From Sporosarcina sp. P32b (GTDB taxonomy: Bacteria; Bacillota; Bacilli; Bacillales_A; Planococcaceae): a stretch of DNA of 64,000 nucleotides. The DNA is taken from positions 1 to 64,000 of the forward strand of contig NZ_PDZB01000013.1 in NCBI RefSeq assembly GCF_002743335.1, read 5' to 3'. The translations under genes were made by a program, and so were the position numbers. The notes beneath the pieces were generated by a model, which saw only the letters and a program-made list of their open reading frames with translations, did no database searches and was not told the origin of the DNA. Every line of letters begins with the position of its first letter. Position 1 is the first letter of the stretch. Shown in pieces: positions 19,667 through 29,834 of this stretch.

Positions 19667-20659
19667 ATGAAATTTATCGATAATCAAGGCGTTACGGACC
19701 CACGTATTAACCTAGCGATTGAGGAGTATGTACTCAATACGATGGACGTAGACAAAGATTCGTATTTATTGTTCTATATCAATGAACCTTCTATCATCAT
19801 TGGGAAAAACCAAAATACAGTAGAAGAGATTAATACAGAGTTTGTCGATCGTCAAGGCATCCACGTAGTACGTAGACTGTCTGGTGGCGGTGCGGTGTAT
19901 CATGATAAAGGAAACTTGAACTTTAGTTTCATTACGAAAGACGATGGGGAATCGTTCCGTAATTTCAAGAAGTTCACAGAGCCTGTAACAGATGCGCTGG
20001 CCAAAATGGGTGTTAAAGCGGAATTGCTTGGCCGTAATGACATTTTGATTGATGGTCGCAAAATTTCAGGGAATGCACAGTTTGCGACAAAGGATCGGAT
20101 GTTTAGCCACGGCACGTTATTGTTTGATACAGATATGGAAGGTGTCGTGAATTCACTTAAAGTGAAGAAAGACAAAATCGAGTCAAAAGGGATCAAGTCG
20201 ATTCGCAGTCGTGTCGCGAATATTTCCGAGTTCTTGGAAGAGCCTATATCCATTGAACAGTTTAGACAGGAAATCTTGAACTCGATGTTCGATGGGGAAG
20301 AAAATATTGAATATCGTGTGTTGACGGATGAAGACTGGACGAAAATCCGTGAATTGTCTGCGGAGCGCTATGGTAACTGGGAGTGGAATTACGGTCGTTC
20401 ACCGAAGTTCAACTTGCAGCAATCGAAACGTTTCCCTGTCGGTGGCATTGATGTTCGCTTGCAAGTGGAAAAAGGCAGTATAGAAAACGTTAATATCTAC
20501 GGGGACTTTTTCGGTGTTGGGGAAGTGCAAGAAATCGAAAATCGTTTAGTAGGTGTGAAATACGAACGCCAGGCGATCACGGAAGCACTCGAGTCAATGG
20601 ACGTAGAGAAAATCCTTGGTGGTATTAAGCTGGAAGAATTTGTGGATGTCATCTATTAA
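19667..20659 (+). CDS. Lipoate-protein ligase LplJ
   Basis: 330 residues; activates free lipoate (or octanoate) with ATP and attaches it to E2 and GcvH domains. The biotin/lipoate ligase core shows the RRLSGGGAVYHDKGNLNFSF motif (lipoyl-AMP site) and GRKISGNAQ; the C-terminal accessory domain follows. The ATG at 19667 is preceded by TGAGGAGAGAAGAAAAT; the longer open frame from 19523 adds 48 residues unlike the family. Monocistronic with terminator. Gene neighbourhood (yhfH-lplJ-lcfB) follows B. subtilis. Confidence 0.94.
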   Translation: MKFIDNQGVTDPRINLAIEEYVLNTMDVDKDSYLLFYINEPSIIIGKNQNTVEEINTEFVDRQGIHVVRRLSGGGAVYHDKGNLNFSFITKDDGESFRNFKKFTEPVTDALAKMGVKAELLGRNDILIDGRKISGNAQFATKDRMFSHGTLLFDTDMEGVVNSLKVKKDKIESKGIKSIRSRVANISEFLEEPISIEQFRQEILNSMFDGEENIEYRVLTDEDWTKIRELSAERYGNWEWNYGRSPKFNLQQSKRFPVGGIDVRLQVEKGSIENVNIYGDFFGVGEVQEIENRLVGVKYERQAITEALESMDVEKILGGIKLEEFVDVIY

Positions 20660-20666
20660 GGAACAG

Positions 20667-20695
20667 CGCATGTCTTGCGGGGCATGCGTTTTTTT
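20667..20695 (+). terminator. Terminator after lplJ
   Basis: CGCATG pairs with CATGCG around a GC-rich loop and is followed by a run of seven T. Confidence 0.8.
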
Positions 20696-20767
20696 GTATA
20701 CGAGCATTCATTTATGTGTACTGTGAAATGCGTTATACTGAACATAACGAGAAAGTGAGGGATTACG

Positions 20768-21466
20768 GTGAAGCATCGAATTTTTATTGTAGAAGATGAT
20801 TTGAAAATTGCTCAATTGCTAGCGGGAACGCTTGAAAAATATCAATATGAAGTCGCGATCATTCAGGACTTTGACCGAGTCGTAGAAGAATGCAATGCGT
20901 ATAATCCACATTTAGTGCTTTTAGATATCAACTTGCCGATTTATGACGGCTATTATTGGTGCCGTCAGTTACGTCAACATACAATGTGTCCGATTATTTT
21001 CATCTCGGCTCGTTCAGGTGATATGGATCAAGTGTTTGCGCTTGAAAATGGCGGCGATGATTTCATTACAAAGCCATTCCATTATGAAATTGTATTGGCG
21101 AAAATTAAAAGCCATTTGCGTCGATCATTTGGGGAATACTCACCAAGTCAGTCGGAGCGCGTGATTGTGTCAGGCGATCTGACGTTATATATAGAACGGA
21201 TGACGTTGCAAAAAGGTAACGAAGAGATTCCGCTTCAGAAGAAAGAATGTGTCATTTTGGAGTTGCTGATGGGCGAGTCTCCGAAAGTGGTGTCGCGCGA
21301 AAGATTACTTGAAGAATTGTGGGATGATCAGTCATTCGTCGATGAAAATACGCTCAATGTCAATATGGCCCGAGTCCGCAAGAAATTGGCGGATTACGAT
21401 GTGCAGTCTTGGATTGAGACGGTGCGCGGTGCGGGGTATCGCTTCATGCCGGAGTCGGAAGCCTGA
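20768..21466 (+). CDS. BceR-type response regulator
   Basis: 232 residues of the OmpR/PhoB class. The receiver domain has DD at residues 10-11 and phospho-acceptor Asp53 in LVLLDINLP; the winged-helix C-terminus has the typical DENTLNVNMARVRKKL. GTG start after GTGAGGGATTACG. It overlaps the kinase gene and is followed by an ABC transporter, the standard Bce arrangement, in which the regulator switches on the transporter genes when the transporter signals antimicrobial peptide flux. Confidence 0.9.
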   Translation: MKHRIFIVEDDLKIAQLLAGTLEKYQYEVAIIQDFDRVVEECNAYNPHLVLLDINLPIYDGYYWCRQLRQHTMCPIIFISARSGDMDQVFALENGGDDFITKPFHYEIVLAKIKSHLRRSFGEYSPSQSERVIVSGDLTLYIERMTLQKGNEEIPLQKKECVILELLMGESPKVVSRERLLEELWDDQSFVDENTLNVNMARVRKKLADYDVQSWIETVRGAGYRFMPESEA

Positions 21467-22488
21467 TGAAAGCATTCACGCTGTTCGTTAAAGAACATGT
21501 GCCGTTTATGCTGTTTCAAATCGGACTGGTCTCATTCATTCTACTATTGTTTTGGCTGGACGGCTTCCGCAACCCGAATACGGCGATCTATTCCGTCGCG
21601 ATGAGTATTCTGCTTACGGCAGGCTATTTGGGAGCAAAATACATCATGCGGCGTACGTATTATGCGAAGATCGTAGAAAAGCCGAAACAGATGGAAGACG
21701 CGTTGATACGGCACGTCATGACGCCTGAACATAGAAAGACGATGGAATTCACGCGTGAGTTATATCGCCTATACCAGCATGAAGTACAGACATTATATAA
21801 TAGACAAAATCGTCATTTGCATTTCATGAATCAATGGGTGCATCAAATGAAAACACCGATCTCGGTCATTAATTTATTATTGCAAGAAGATGAAATCGAT
21901 AAGAAAAGTATCGAGCAGGAGGTAGGGCGCATCCAAAGTGGATTAGAAATCGTCCTCGTTAATGCACGGCTTGAAACGTTTGAAGAAGATATGCAAATTG
22001 AGCGACTATTGCTTAGGCAAGTGTTGCAAGAAGTGCTCAATGACAACAAACGACTTTTCATTGCGAACGGTCTGTTTCCTGTGCTGAACGTCGATGAACA
22101 CTTAACGGTTGCGACCGATCGAAAGTGGATCAAGTTCATGCTCAATCAATTCATTACGAATGCAGTGAAATACACATTTGAAAAAGGGAAGAAAATTCAT
22201 GTCAATGCAGTGCAGCTACAAGAAGGGCTGTGTCTGGAGATTGTCGATGAAGGAATAGGGATACCGGCATCCGACTTACACCGCGTGACGAAAGCTTTCT
22301 TCACTGGGGAAAATGGTAGGTTATCCGGAGAATCGACAGGCATGGGGCTGTATATCGCGTCCGAAGTCTGTGAGAAACTAGGCCATCAACTGACGATCTC
22401 CTCAAAGCAAGGGGAAGGCACGACCATCGCATTATTATTTACAGACGGAGAGGCGGGTGAACAATCAGATGACTCAACCGGTCGTTAA
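21466..22488 (+). CDS. BceS-type intramembrane-sensing histidine kinase
   Basis: 340 residues. Two transmembrane helices (about 13-30 and 37-57) are joined by a very short outside loop, so the kinase has no sensory domain and must rely on the transporter for input, as shown for BceS. The phospho-acceptor His is in NQWVHQMKTPISV; the ATPase N box is NQFITNAVKY and the G boxes DEGIGIP and GMGLYIA. The start overlaps the bceR stop (TGATG), implying coupling. Its end overlaps the ATPase gene by 32 bases in another frame. Confidence 0.9.
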   Translation: MKAFTLFVKEHVPFMLFQIGLVSFILLLFWLDGFRNPNTAIYSVAMSILLTAGYLGAKYIMRRTYYAKIVEKPKQMEDALIRHVMTPEHRKTMEFTRELYRLYQHEVQTLYNRQNRHLHFMNQWVHQMKTPISVINLLLQEDEIDKKSIEQEVGRIQSGLEIVLVNARLETFEEDMQIERLLLRQVLQEVLNDNKRLFIANGLFPVLNVDEHLTVATDRKWIKFMLNQFITNAVKYTFEKGKKIHVNAVQLQEGLCLEIVDEGIGIPASDLHRVTKAFFTGENGRLSGESTGMGLYIASEVCEKLGHQLTISSKQGEGTTIALLFTDGEAGEQSDDSTGR

Positions 22489-23248
22489 GATGGAAGATGT
22501 AACGAAGATCTATGAAGGAAAAGTGATACATCGTGCGTTGAATCAATTGGACTTCGATGTGCAAGAAGGGGAATTCGTTGCCATTATGGGGCCGTCGGGT
22601 AGTGGTAAGACGACGCTATTGAATTTATTGATGGCGACCGATATTCCGACCTATGGCAAGATTGTCATTGGAGGCGTGGAACCGGAAAAGCTCAGTCAAA
22701 ATGACATTGCTTTATTCCGCAGGCGGCAAATCGGTTTCGTCTTTCAGGAAATCAATTTACTGCAAATGTTGACGGTGGAAGAAAATCTTGTTTTGCCGTT
22801 AACTCTTGATGGATTACCCGTTGAAGAGATGAAGAGGCGCGTAGAAGATATGGCGCAAAAGCTGAATTTAGAAGATATTTTGGAGCGTCGACCGGATGAA
22901 TTATCAGGTGGACAAGCACAGCGTACCGCGATAGGACGAGCGCTCATCCATCAGCCGAGCATTGTATTAGCGGATGAGCCGACAGGTAATTTGGATTCCA
23001 AATCAGCGAAAGATGTGCTGGAATTACTCGAACATATTAACCAGCATGAAAAGACGTCGATTATTATGGTGACGCACGACCCGATTGCGGCGAGCTATTG
23101 TGACCGCGTGTTGTTTATTAAAGACGGGGAGTTTTTCAATGAAATCTATAAAGACGAACGCCGCCATACATTTTTCCAACGGATCTTGAATGTGTTGTCA
23201 TTACTTGGAGGTAATGTGAATGACATTTCGACAGTTCGCTTACCGTAA
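22457..23248 (+). CDS. BceA-type ABC transporter ATPase
   Basis: 263 residues. Walker A GPSGSGKTT (about 45-53), Q loop FVFQEINLL, signature LSGGQAQRTAIGRAL, and Walker B IVLADEPTGNLD are intact. It is the ATPase partner of the large permease that follows. Such BceAB transporters free lipid II-cycle intermediates from peptide antibiotics such as bacitracin. Start at GTG 22457 behind GGAGAGG; ATG 22469 is the alternative. Overlaps the kinase upstream and the permease downstream, so all four genes form one tightly packed operon. Confidence 0.92.
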   Translation: MNNQMTQPVVKMEDVTKIYEGKVIHRALNQLDFDVQEGEFVAIMGPSGSGKTTLLNLLMATDIPTYGKIVIGGVEPEKLSQNDIALFRRRQIGFVFQEINLLQMLTVEENLVLPLTLDGLPVEEMKRRVEDMAQKLNLEDILERRPDELSGGQAQRTAIGRALIHQPSIVLADEPTGNLDSKSAKDVLELLEHINQHEKTSIIMVTHDPIAASYCDRVLFIKDGEFFNEIYKDERRHTFFQRILNVLSLLGGNVNDISTVRLP

Positions 23249-25154
23249 CGTCCTTCGTAACCGCCGAGTCTATGCGGCATTCTTCATGGCGAGTGTATTT
23301 TCCGTCATGGTGTTTTTCCTTTATTCGATGTTGCTATTCCATCCGTCGATTGAAAACACTTTTCTAAAAGAGATTTCAGTACTCGGTATGGGAATAGCGG
23401 AAATTATTCTATTTATTTTCACGCTGTTTTTCTTGTTTTATTCGATGCGTGCATTTTTACAAGCGCGATCGAAAGAGTTCGGTGTGCTATTGCTTCTCGG
23501 AATGGCCAAGCGTCAGTTGCATCGACTCATTTTCATCGAGACGATGTTGCTTGGCTTCGCATCGATCATTAGTGGGATTTTCCTCGGCTTTATGTTTTCG
23601 AAGTTCTTCTTCATGATCGTCAAAGCCATTGTGCAAATTCCGGTATTACCACTTTATTTATCGTGGAAACCATTCGTGCTGACGATGGGTGCATTCCTTA
23701 GTTTATTTGCTATCATTTCATATATCGCACCCGTCTTCATTCAGCAAGGACAAGTATCGGATTTGTTAAATGGGGATATGGCTGTGCAGTCGGTGTATTC
23801 GTACTCGAAAAGCCGAGGGATCTTCGGAGTCGTGCTATTGTTGCTAGCCTACGCTATGGCGGCATTCGTCTCACGCTCGAGTATCATCAGTCTGTTCTTC
23901 CTGCTACCGCCACTCATCACATTCGGAACCTATTACTTTTTCACGGACACTTTACCGCTCGTCTTACATGCTTTGCGACGGCAAAAGAACATCTTCTGGC
24001 GGGACTTCTGGATGATCTCGATCTCGGAAAGCATCGTCCGTTTAAAAGAAAATGCCCGGATGTTCTTCATCGTGACAATCGTTTCGACGATCGCGTTTAT
24101 GTCAGTCGGTATTCTGGCATCGTTAACGTCATTCGCTTCGCAATATCGTGAAGTGAATCCACTTGGGCTTATTTATAAAAGCTTGCCGCATAATGAATTC
24201 GAATATCCACATATCGCAAAATTGACCAATGAACTTGACCAAGAAGGCCTTGATTATTGGGCTGTGCGATTTCGTGTACTTGAACAGCAATCTTCATATA
24301 CGAAGAATAAAGTCAATATCGTCAAGCTATCTGATCTGAATGAACTGGCCGCAACTTTCGGGGAAATGCCAATTTCATTACAAAGTGGACATGCGTTATT
24401 TTTACCGGCAACAGCAGCCGCGGCCAATCAGTTATCGACGGAAACTGTCAACACCGAACTGGCCGACAGTGGTGTCTCACTAGAGATCGAAGGCGTCTAT
24501 CCGTATAAACTGTTTCCGCCGAACGCGCTTGGGCTCAATACGATTGTTGTGAACCATTTGGATTTCGACCGCATTGAAGAACAAGCCCATGCCGATGCGC
24601 TGGCGTTTAATTATTATGCGTTTAACGTAAGGGACTGGCAGGAGACGCGGGAAATCGGGTTGTCTATCCACGCCCAAGTGCTGGCGGGGCTGATGCTCGA
24701 ACATCGCGATCCGGTGCGCTATGAGTTTGAAAATCCAGGATTGAATTACTCGCATATCCGTATGACGTTCTCGTTGCTGTTGTTTATCGGATTATTGCTT
24801 GCAGGTGTGTTTTTCCTCGCGTCCGGTAGTTTCATTTACTTCCGATTGTATACGTCGCTGAGTCATGATCGCCGGCAGTATGCGGTGTTGCAGCGGATAG
24901 GGATGACGGATAGGGAGTTTACGAAGATCGTCAACCGGCAATTGATTCCGCAGTTTTTCTTCCCGTGGGGAGTGTCGTTTATCCACAGCGTGTTTGCGTT
25001 TATGTCGCTACAGGTCATTTGGGATGCGCTCGCTGAGATTTCGATTGTCAAGGAGCTGGCGCTCGTGCTTGCGGGCTTTGCGCTGATGCAGGTGTTCTAT
25101 TTCTACTTGATCCGCTGGCGGTATATTTCACATATTAAGGCACCTACTTCTTAG
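23220..25154 (+). CDS. BceB-type ABC transporter permease
   Basis: 644 residues with about ten predicted membrane segments and a large extracellular domain (about residues 310-520) between helices VII and VIII, the hallmark of BceB-type permeases. An FtsX-like part lies near the N-terminus, including the LLLGMAKRQLHRLIF segment after the second helix. The extracellular domain determines which peptide is recognised, but the sequence alone does not name the drug. ATG after CTTGGAGGTAATGTGA. The last codons run into a terminator stem. Confidence 0.9.
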   Translation: MTFRQFAYRNVLRNRRVYAAFFMASVFSVMVFFLYSMLLFHPSIENTFLKEISVLGMGIAEIILFIFTLFFLFYSMRAFLQARSKEFGVLLLLGMAKRQLHRLIFIETMLLGFASIISGIFLGFMFSKFFFMIVKAIVQIPVLPLYLSWKPFVLTMGAFLSLFAIISYIAPVFIQQGQVSDLLNGDMAVQSVYSYSKSRGIFGVVLLLLAYAMAAFVSRSSIISLFFLLPPLITFGTYYFFTDTLPLVLHALRRQKNIFWRDFWMISISESIVRLKENARMFFIVTIVSTIAFMSVGILASLTSFASQYREVNPLGLIYKSLPHNEFEYPHIAKLTNELDQEGLDYWAVRFRVLEQQSSYTKNKVNIVKLSDLNELAATFGEMPISLQSGHALFLPATAAAANQLSTETVNTELADSGVSLEIEGVYPYKLFPPNALGLNTIVVNHLDFDRIEEQAHADALAFNYYAFNVRDWQETREIGLSIHAQVLAGLMLEHRDPVRYEFENPGLNYSHIRMTFSLLLFIGLLLAGVFFLASGSFIYFRLYTSLSHDRRQYAVLQRIGMTDREFTKIVNRQLIPQFFFPWGVSFIHSVFAFMSLQVIWDALAEISIVKELALVLAGFALMQVFYFYLIRWRYISHIKAPTS

Positions 25155-25170
25155 GAAGAGGTGTCTTTTC
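25138..25170 (+). terminator. Terminator at the end of the Bce operon
   Basis: GGCACC pairs with GGTGTC (one G-U) together with CTTC/GAAG inside the stem; TTTTCTT follows. The stem contains the permease stop codon. Confidence 0.65.
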
Positions 25171-26040
25171 TTATGAGTTTAGAGTTACATTGTGTGTACA
25201 AGGGGTTGAACTTATTTAAGTACAAGTACAAGTACAAGTTCAAGTTCAAGTTCAAGTGTGAGTGGAGGGAGTAAGTGGGTGGGGATTGAAGCTCCAGCTG
25301 GGGACGCTTTCCGGAGGGCGTGGCCCGAGCCGCTTCCCTCACTTCGTTCAGTCCAGGGTCTCGGACTCACGCTGATCCTCCCGGAGTCGCCCCAGCTTCC
25401 GCTTCAATCCCTACGTGGGAGGTGGAGGTATATAGATTACTTTCTGTAGTGGTGTGTTAGTTGTTGTTGTGTTTGAACTTATTCAAATTCAAGTGTGAGT
25501 GGAGGGAGTAAGTGGGGGGATTGAAGCTCCAGCTGGGGACGCTTTCCGGAGGGCGTGGCCCGAGCCGCTTCCCTCACTTCGTTCAGTCCAGGGTCTCGGA
25601 CTCACGCTGATCCTCCCGGAGTCGACCCAGCTTCCGCTTCAATCCCTACGTTTATAGTGGAGGTACGTAGGTCAATCACTGTAGATTGTGTATGAACTGT
25701 TGTTGTCTTTGAAATTTATGGAGTACAAGTGCAGATCTAATTTAAGTTGCAATTATTCACTAATTACTAGCCAAACTTCAATGCACAACAATAAGTATCA
25801 CCCACTAATTTTGCAGGGATTGGAGCGGCGGGCGGCGACTCCCGATGGATCAGCCCGACAGGTGAGACAACTAAAGGGAGCTTGCGACCTAGTTGGCTCA
25901 CCGCGGGCCCATGGGAAAGCGTCCGCCTAGAGCGCAAATCCCCACCCCTTTACCCCGTCCAGCCTCACCTAGTAAAGTAAAAAAACAAAATTTCCAGTAA
26001 ACTCTTGCCAATTAATTGTTTTATCAGTATAATGAACGAA
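25155..26040. repeat. Non-coding region: hexamer repeat and three GGACGCTTTCC hairpins
   Basis: No gene is visible. Positions 25217-25256 hold a run of six-base units (three AAGTAC, then three AAGTTC). Two nearly identical copies of a roughly 140-base palindromic element follow (25279-25417 and 25513-25655), starting GATTGAAGCTCCAGCTGGGG and ending with its approximate complement CCAGCTTCCGCTTCAATCCC. A third, more divergent copy in reverse orientation spans about 25812-25945. Confidence 0.8.
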
Positions 26041-26082
26041 ATACTGAATGGTTATTCATTCACATGTTAGGGAGATGAAAGC

Positions 26083-27636
26083 ATGAATTTAGTTTCTAGT
26101 GTTCAACAGACAGCACAGACCAAGCCAAGTAAAATCGCCTACCACTTCATGGGGAAAAACACGACGTACGCAGAGTTCGACATGTCGGTATCCATGTTCG
26201 CCAACGCACTACAAAACCTAGGAGTAAACAAAGGAGACAAAGTCGCATTCTTACTCGGCAACACGCCGCATTATCTGATCTCACTCTATGCCACTATGCG
26301 GATCGGAGCGACGGCTGTGCCGATCAATCCGCTTTATACACCTGACGAAATTTCTTACATTCTTGAAAACAGTGACGCCAAAGCCGTTATTGCGATCGAT
26401 CAGTTATTGCCACTTGTAGAAGTAGCAAGCCAGTCATTCCCGACGATTGAGAACTATGTCGTCTGTGAAATGAGTCCGGATGCAGCACAGAAATTAGCTG
26501 CGCTGAATGACGCGGTGAAGGCAAAAGTACATCCATTTAGCATGCTCATTAAGAAGTCTAAACCGATGACGGAAGCGGTTGAAGTTGACGAGAATGAAAG
26601 CGCTATCATCCTTTACACATCGGGAACAACAGGACACCCGAAAGGTGCGATGTTAACTCATAAGAATATTTACTCGAATGCGCGTGATGTCGGGGACTAT
26701 TTAGGCTTCTCCGAGAATGATAAAATCGTAGCGACATTGCCTTTATTCCACGTGTTCGCATTAACGGTTGTAGCAAATGCACCGCTCGTTAAAGGGGCTA
26801 CTATTTTACTCGAGCCACGCTTTAGCCCGGGTGAGATATTTGATATGATTCGCGAGCAGAAGGCGACGGTATTTGCGGGCGTTCCTACTATGTATAACTT
26901 CCTTTATCAATATCCGGAAGGTAAAACAGAAGACTTCGAATCAATCAGACTCGCGATTTCAGGTGGATCATCATTACCTGTTTCTTTGCTTCATGACTTC
27001 GAAGAAAAATTCGATGTGCGCGTTTCGGAAGGGTACGGTCTATCCGAAGCCTCACCGGTTACATGTTTCAACCCATTAGACCGCGAGCGGGTTCCTGGAT
27101 CAATCGGAACGAATATCATGAACGTGGAGAACAAAGTGGTCGACGAAATGGGTGAAGAAGTTCCTGACAATGAAGTTGGCGAATTAATTGTACGCGGACC
27201 GAACGTTATGAAAGGCTATTATAAAATGCCTGAAGAAACTGCGGCTGCACTTCGTGACGGATGGCTCTATACGGGCGATTTGGCGCGACGCGATGAAAAC
27301 GGTTACTTTTATATCGTAGACCGCAAGAAAGATATGATTATCGTCGGTGGATTCAACGTTTATCCTCGAGAAGTAGAGGAAGTGCTGTTTAGCCATCGTG
27401 ACATCGTGGAAGCGGCAGTCGTTGGTGTGCCAGACGCGAACTTCGGTGAAGAAGTACAAGCGTATGTTGTATTGAAGAAAGGTTCGGATGCTACGGAACA
27501 GTCGCTGCATGAATTCTGTGCGAAGCGTCTCGTGAAGTATAAAGTGCCGAAAACAATTGAGTTCCTAGATGAGTTACCGAAAAATACGACAGGTAAGATT
27601 TTAAGACGTTCATTGAAAGATCAAATTAAGAGTTGA
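26083..27636 (+). CDS. Long-chain fatty acid-CoA ligase (LcfB/YhfL-like)
   Basis: 517 residues of the ANL (acyl-CoA synthetase) superfamily, making acyl-AMP and then acyl-CoA. P-loop motif YTSGTTGHPKGAMLTH (A3), EGYGLSEASPV (A5), and TGDLARRDENGYFYIVDR with the hinge (A7-A8), and C-terminal Lys in KNTTGKILRR (A10). Length and neighbourhood (after lplJ) match B. subtilis YhfL/LcfB. ATG after TTAGGGAGATGAAAGC; strong terminator follows. The enoyl-CoA hydratase at 32.5 kb would act later in the same beta-oxidation route. Chain-length preference is not readable. Confidence 0.87.
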   Translation: MNLVSSVQQTAQTKPSKIAYHFMGKNTTYAEFDMSVSMFANALQNLGVNKGDKVAFLLGNTPHYLISLYATMRIGATAVPINPLYTPDEISYILENSDAKAVIAIDQLLPLVEVASQSFPTIENYVVCEMSPDAAQKLAALNDAVKAKVHPFSMLIKKSKPMTEAVEVDENESAIILYTSGTTGHPKGAMLTHKNIYSNARDVGDYLGFSENDKIVATLPLFHVFALTVVANAPLVKGATILLEPRFSPGEIFDMIREQKATVFAGVPTMYNFLYQYPEGKTEDFESIRLAISGGSSLPVSLLHDFEEKFDVRVSEGYGLSEASPVTCFNPLDRERVPGSIGTNIMNVENKVVDEMGEEVPDNEVGELIVRGPNVMKGYYKMPEETAAALRDGWLYTGDLARRDENGYFYIVDRKKDMIIVGGFNVYPREVEEVLFSHRDIVEAAVVGVPDANFGEEVQAYVVLKKGSDATEQSLHEFCAKRLVKYKVPKTIEFLDELPKNTTGKILRRSLKDQIKS

Positions 27637-27648
27637 AGAGTATAGAAG

Positions 27649-27687
27649 CGAGTGATGGGGAAGCATATCCCGTCACTCGTTTTTTTT
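27649..27687 (+). terminator. Terminator after lcfB
   Basis: CGAGTGATGGG pairs with CCCGTCACTCG (one G-U) around a 9-base loop, followed by eight T. Confidence 0.93.
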
Positions 27688-27760
27688 ACGCATTTATTGC
27701 CAAAGTAAGCGCGGTCTTGTTATGGTTTAGAGAGAATAGTGAGAAAACAGGAGGGATTAG

Positions 27761-29731
27761 ATGAATAAACGATGTGTAATGATTGAAGATTTGTTTGAAA
27801 CGAAATCTGTAACGAATCCGGTATTGGCGCCTAACGACGAAGAAGCGGTGTTTACGGTGACGGAATTAAATAAAGAAGAGAATGCGTATCATTCGGCGAT
27901 TCATCATATCGATTTGCAGACGGGTGACGTAACGCGTTGGACATATGGTAAGCAACAAGTCAGTGAGACGAAATGGTCTCCAGACGGTAAGCAACTCGCG
28001 TTTATATCGAATCGTAGTGAAACGAATCAACTCTATCTAATGCAGAAAGCGGGCGGGGAAGCACATGCGCTGACGGACTGTAAAGAAGGAATTGATTCAT
28101 TCGAATGGTCACCGTGCGGTAAGAAAATCTGGTTTACAGGCAAGCTGAAAACAGGCGAAACATTTTCTACTACAGTACAGAAGCAAGAAGGATTTCCGCA
28201 ACCGATTCGTGTGACGAAAATGAAATACAAAGAAGATTTCATAGGAGTTTTACCGCAAGACGAATACACTCAAATCGGCTATGTCGATGTCGCGACGTGC
28301 AATGTCTGTAACTTCACAAAAGAACCATTTGATCATTCACTTGAGGCAGTTTCGCATGACGGCAAGCAATTGGTCATCGGTGTCAATCGCAACGAGCAGA
28401 CGGATCATGACTTCAGCGTTCCGCTCGTGCTGTTGGATATTGAAACTAGAAAAGAGACAGTCATTCTCGATGAACAAGGCTTTTTCGGCAATGTAGCTTT
28501 CTCTAAAGACGACCGTTATATTGCGTATACAGGGTATGATATGACGTTCCAAAACGTTACGCAGGCAGATGTTTTCGTCTATGACCAGACGAACGGTCAG
28601 ACGATGAATGTAACAGCGGGGATTGACGCACCGATCGGAGACGAAAGTATTTCCGATCATTTGCAGCAAACGATTGCACCAGGCGTAGTGTGGACGGAAG
28701 ATGAGCAATTGTATTTCCAGCTATCGAGTATGGGGGAAGTGCGTTTATATGCGGCTACACTCGACGGCGCGATCTATCCTGCGACGGGGGAAGAAGAACA
28801 TGTTTACGGCTATGATGTTGCGAGGAACGCTGAATTCGCGTTGCTTACCGTTAGCACGATGACGAATCCCGGAGAACTGTATCGTCAATCGATTGCGACA
28901 GGTGAACGGACAAAGCTGACTTCATTCAATGAAGGCTGGTTGAAGAAAGTGAAGGTAGTGGAACCGGAAACGATTCAGTATACGAATGGCAATGAAAATA
29001 TCCAAGGGTGGTTAATGAAGCCTGCGAACTTCACAGCAGGTCAAACGTATCCGCTCATTGTCGAAATTCACGGTGGACCGCATGCGATGTACGGCTATAC
29101 GTATTTCCATGAGATGCAAGTGTTAGCGGCGCAAGGTTACGGAGTACTCTATCTCAATCCACGTGGCAGCCATGGTTACAGTCAAGCGTTTGTTGACGCA
29201 GTGCGCGGTGACTATGGTGGCGGTGGATATGAAGACATTATGGCAGGACTGGATGAAGTGTTGAAAACGGAAAGTTGGATTGATGAAACGCGCCTTGGCG
29301 TGACAGGTGGTAGCTACGGTGGTTTCATGACGAACTGGATTGTCGGGCATTCGAATCGATTCAAAGCAGCCGTTACGCAACGCTCCATCAGCAACTGGGT
29401 CAGCTTCTTCGGCGTATCCAATATTGGCTACTACTTCACCGATTGGCATTTAAAAGCGGGAATGACAGATGTCGACACGCTATGGAAGCAGTCGCCGTTA
29501 AAGTATGCAGAGAATATTGATACACCGTTATTGATTCTTCATGCAGAACGAGATTTCGTTTGCCCAATCGAGCAAGCGGAACAACTCTTCATTACATTAA
29601 AGGATTTAGGCAAAGAGACAGAATTTGTGCGCTTCCCCGAATCCGATCATAATATGTCAAGAACAGGGAAACCGAATCTGCGAATTGCGAGATTAGAAGA
29701 GATTACCGGGTGGTTTAAACGTTATCTATAA
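27761..29731 (+). CDS. S9 family prolyl oligopeptidase / acyl-peptidase
   Basis: 656 residues: N-terminal beta-propeller (about 1-390, WD40-like repeats such as TKWSPDGKQLAFIS) and C-terminal alpha/beta-hydrolase. The nucleophile Ser lies in GVTGGSYGGFMTNW, Asp in LILHAERDFVCP, and His in FPESDHNMSR. S9C acylaminoacyl-peptidases release N-acylated or small amino acids from short peptides, with the propeller limiting substrate size. No signal peptide, so cytosolic. ATG after CAGGAGGGATTAG. Monocistronic. Confidence 0.9.
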   Translation: MNKRCVMIEDLFETKSVTNPVLAPNDEEAVFTVTELNKEENAYHSAIHHIDLQTGDVTRWTYGKQQVSETKWSPDGKQLAFISNRSETNQLYLMQKAGGEAHALTDCKEGIDSFEWSPCGKKIWFTGKLKTGETFSTTVQKQEGFPQPIRVTKMKYKEDFIGVLPQDEYTQIGYVDVATCNVCNFTKEPFDHSLEAVSHDGKQLVIGVNRNEQTDHDFSVPLVLLDIETRKETVILDEQGFFGNVAFSKDDRYIAYTGYDMTFQNVTQADVFVYDQTNGQTMNVTAGIDAPIGDESISDHLQQTIAPGVVWTEDEQLYFQLSSMGEVRLYAATLDGAIYPATGEEEHVYGYDVARNAEFALLTVSTMTNPGELYRQSIATGERTKLTSFNEGWLKKVKVVEPETIQYTNGNENIQGWLMKPANFTAGQTYPLIVEIHGGPHAMYGYTYFHEMQVLAAQGYGVLYLNPRGSHGYSQAFVDAVRGDYGGGGYEDIMAGLDEVLKTESWIDETRLGVTGGSYGGFMTNWIVGHSNRFKAAVTQRSISNWVSFFGVSNIGYYFTDWHLKAGMTDVDTLWKQSPLKYAENIDTPLLILHAERDFVCPIEQAEQLFITLKDLGKETEFVRFPESDHNMSRTGKPNLRIARLEEITGWFKRYL

Positions 29732-29834
29732 GGTAAGATGAGATTGTATGCCCAAACGGCTATACATGAAAAATATAGTGTGTATAATGAGATACGAATT
29801 AAACTTATAAAAACTACTTGAGAAGAGGTTCTGC

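Noticed and set aside
25258..25449. Short ORF through the hairpin repeats
   Set aside because: It reads straight through a palindromic element, has no convincing start and is not shared by the adjacent copy.
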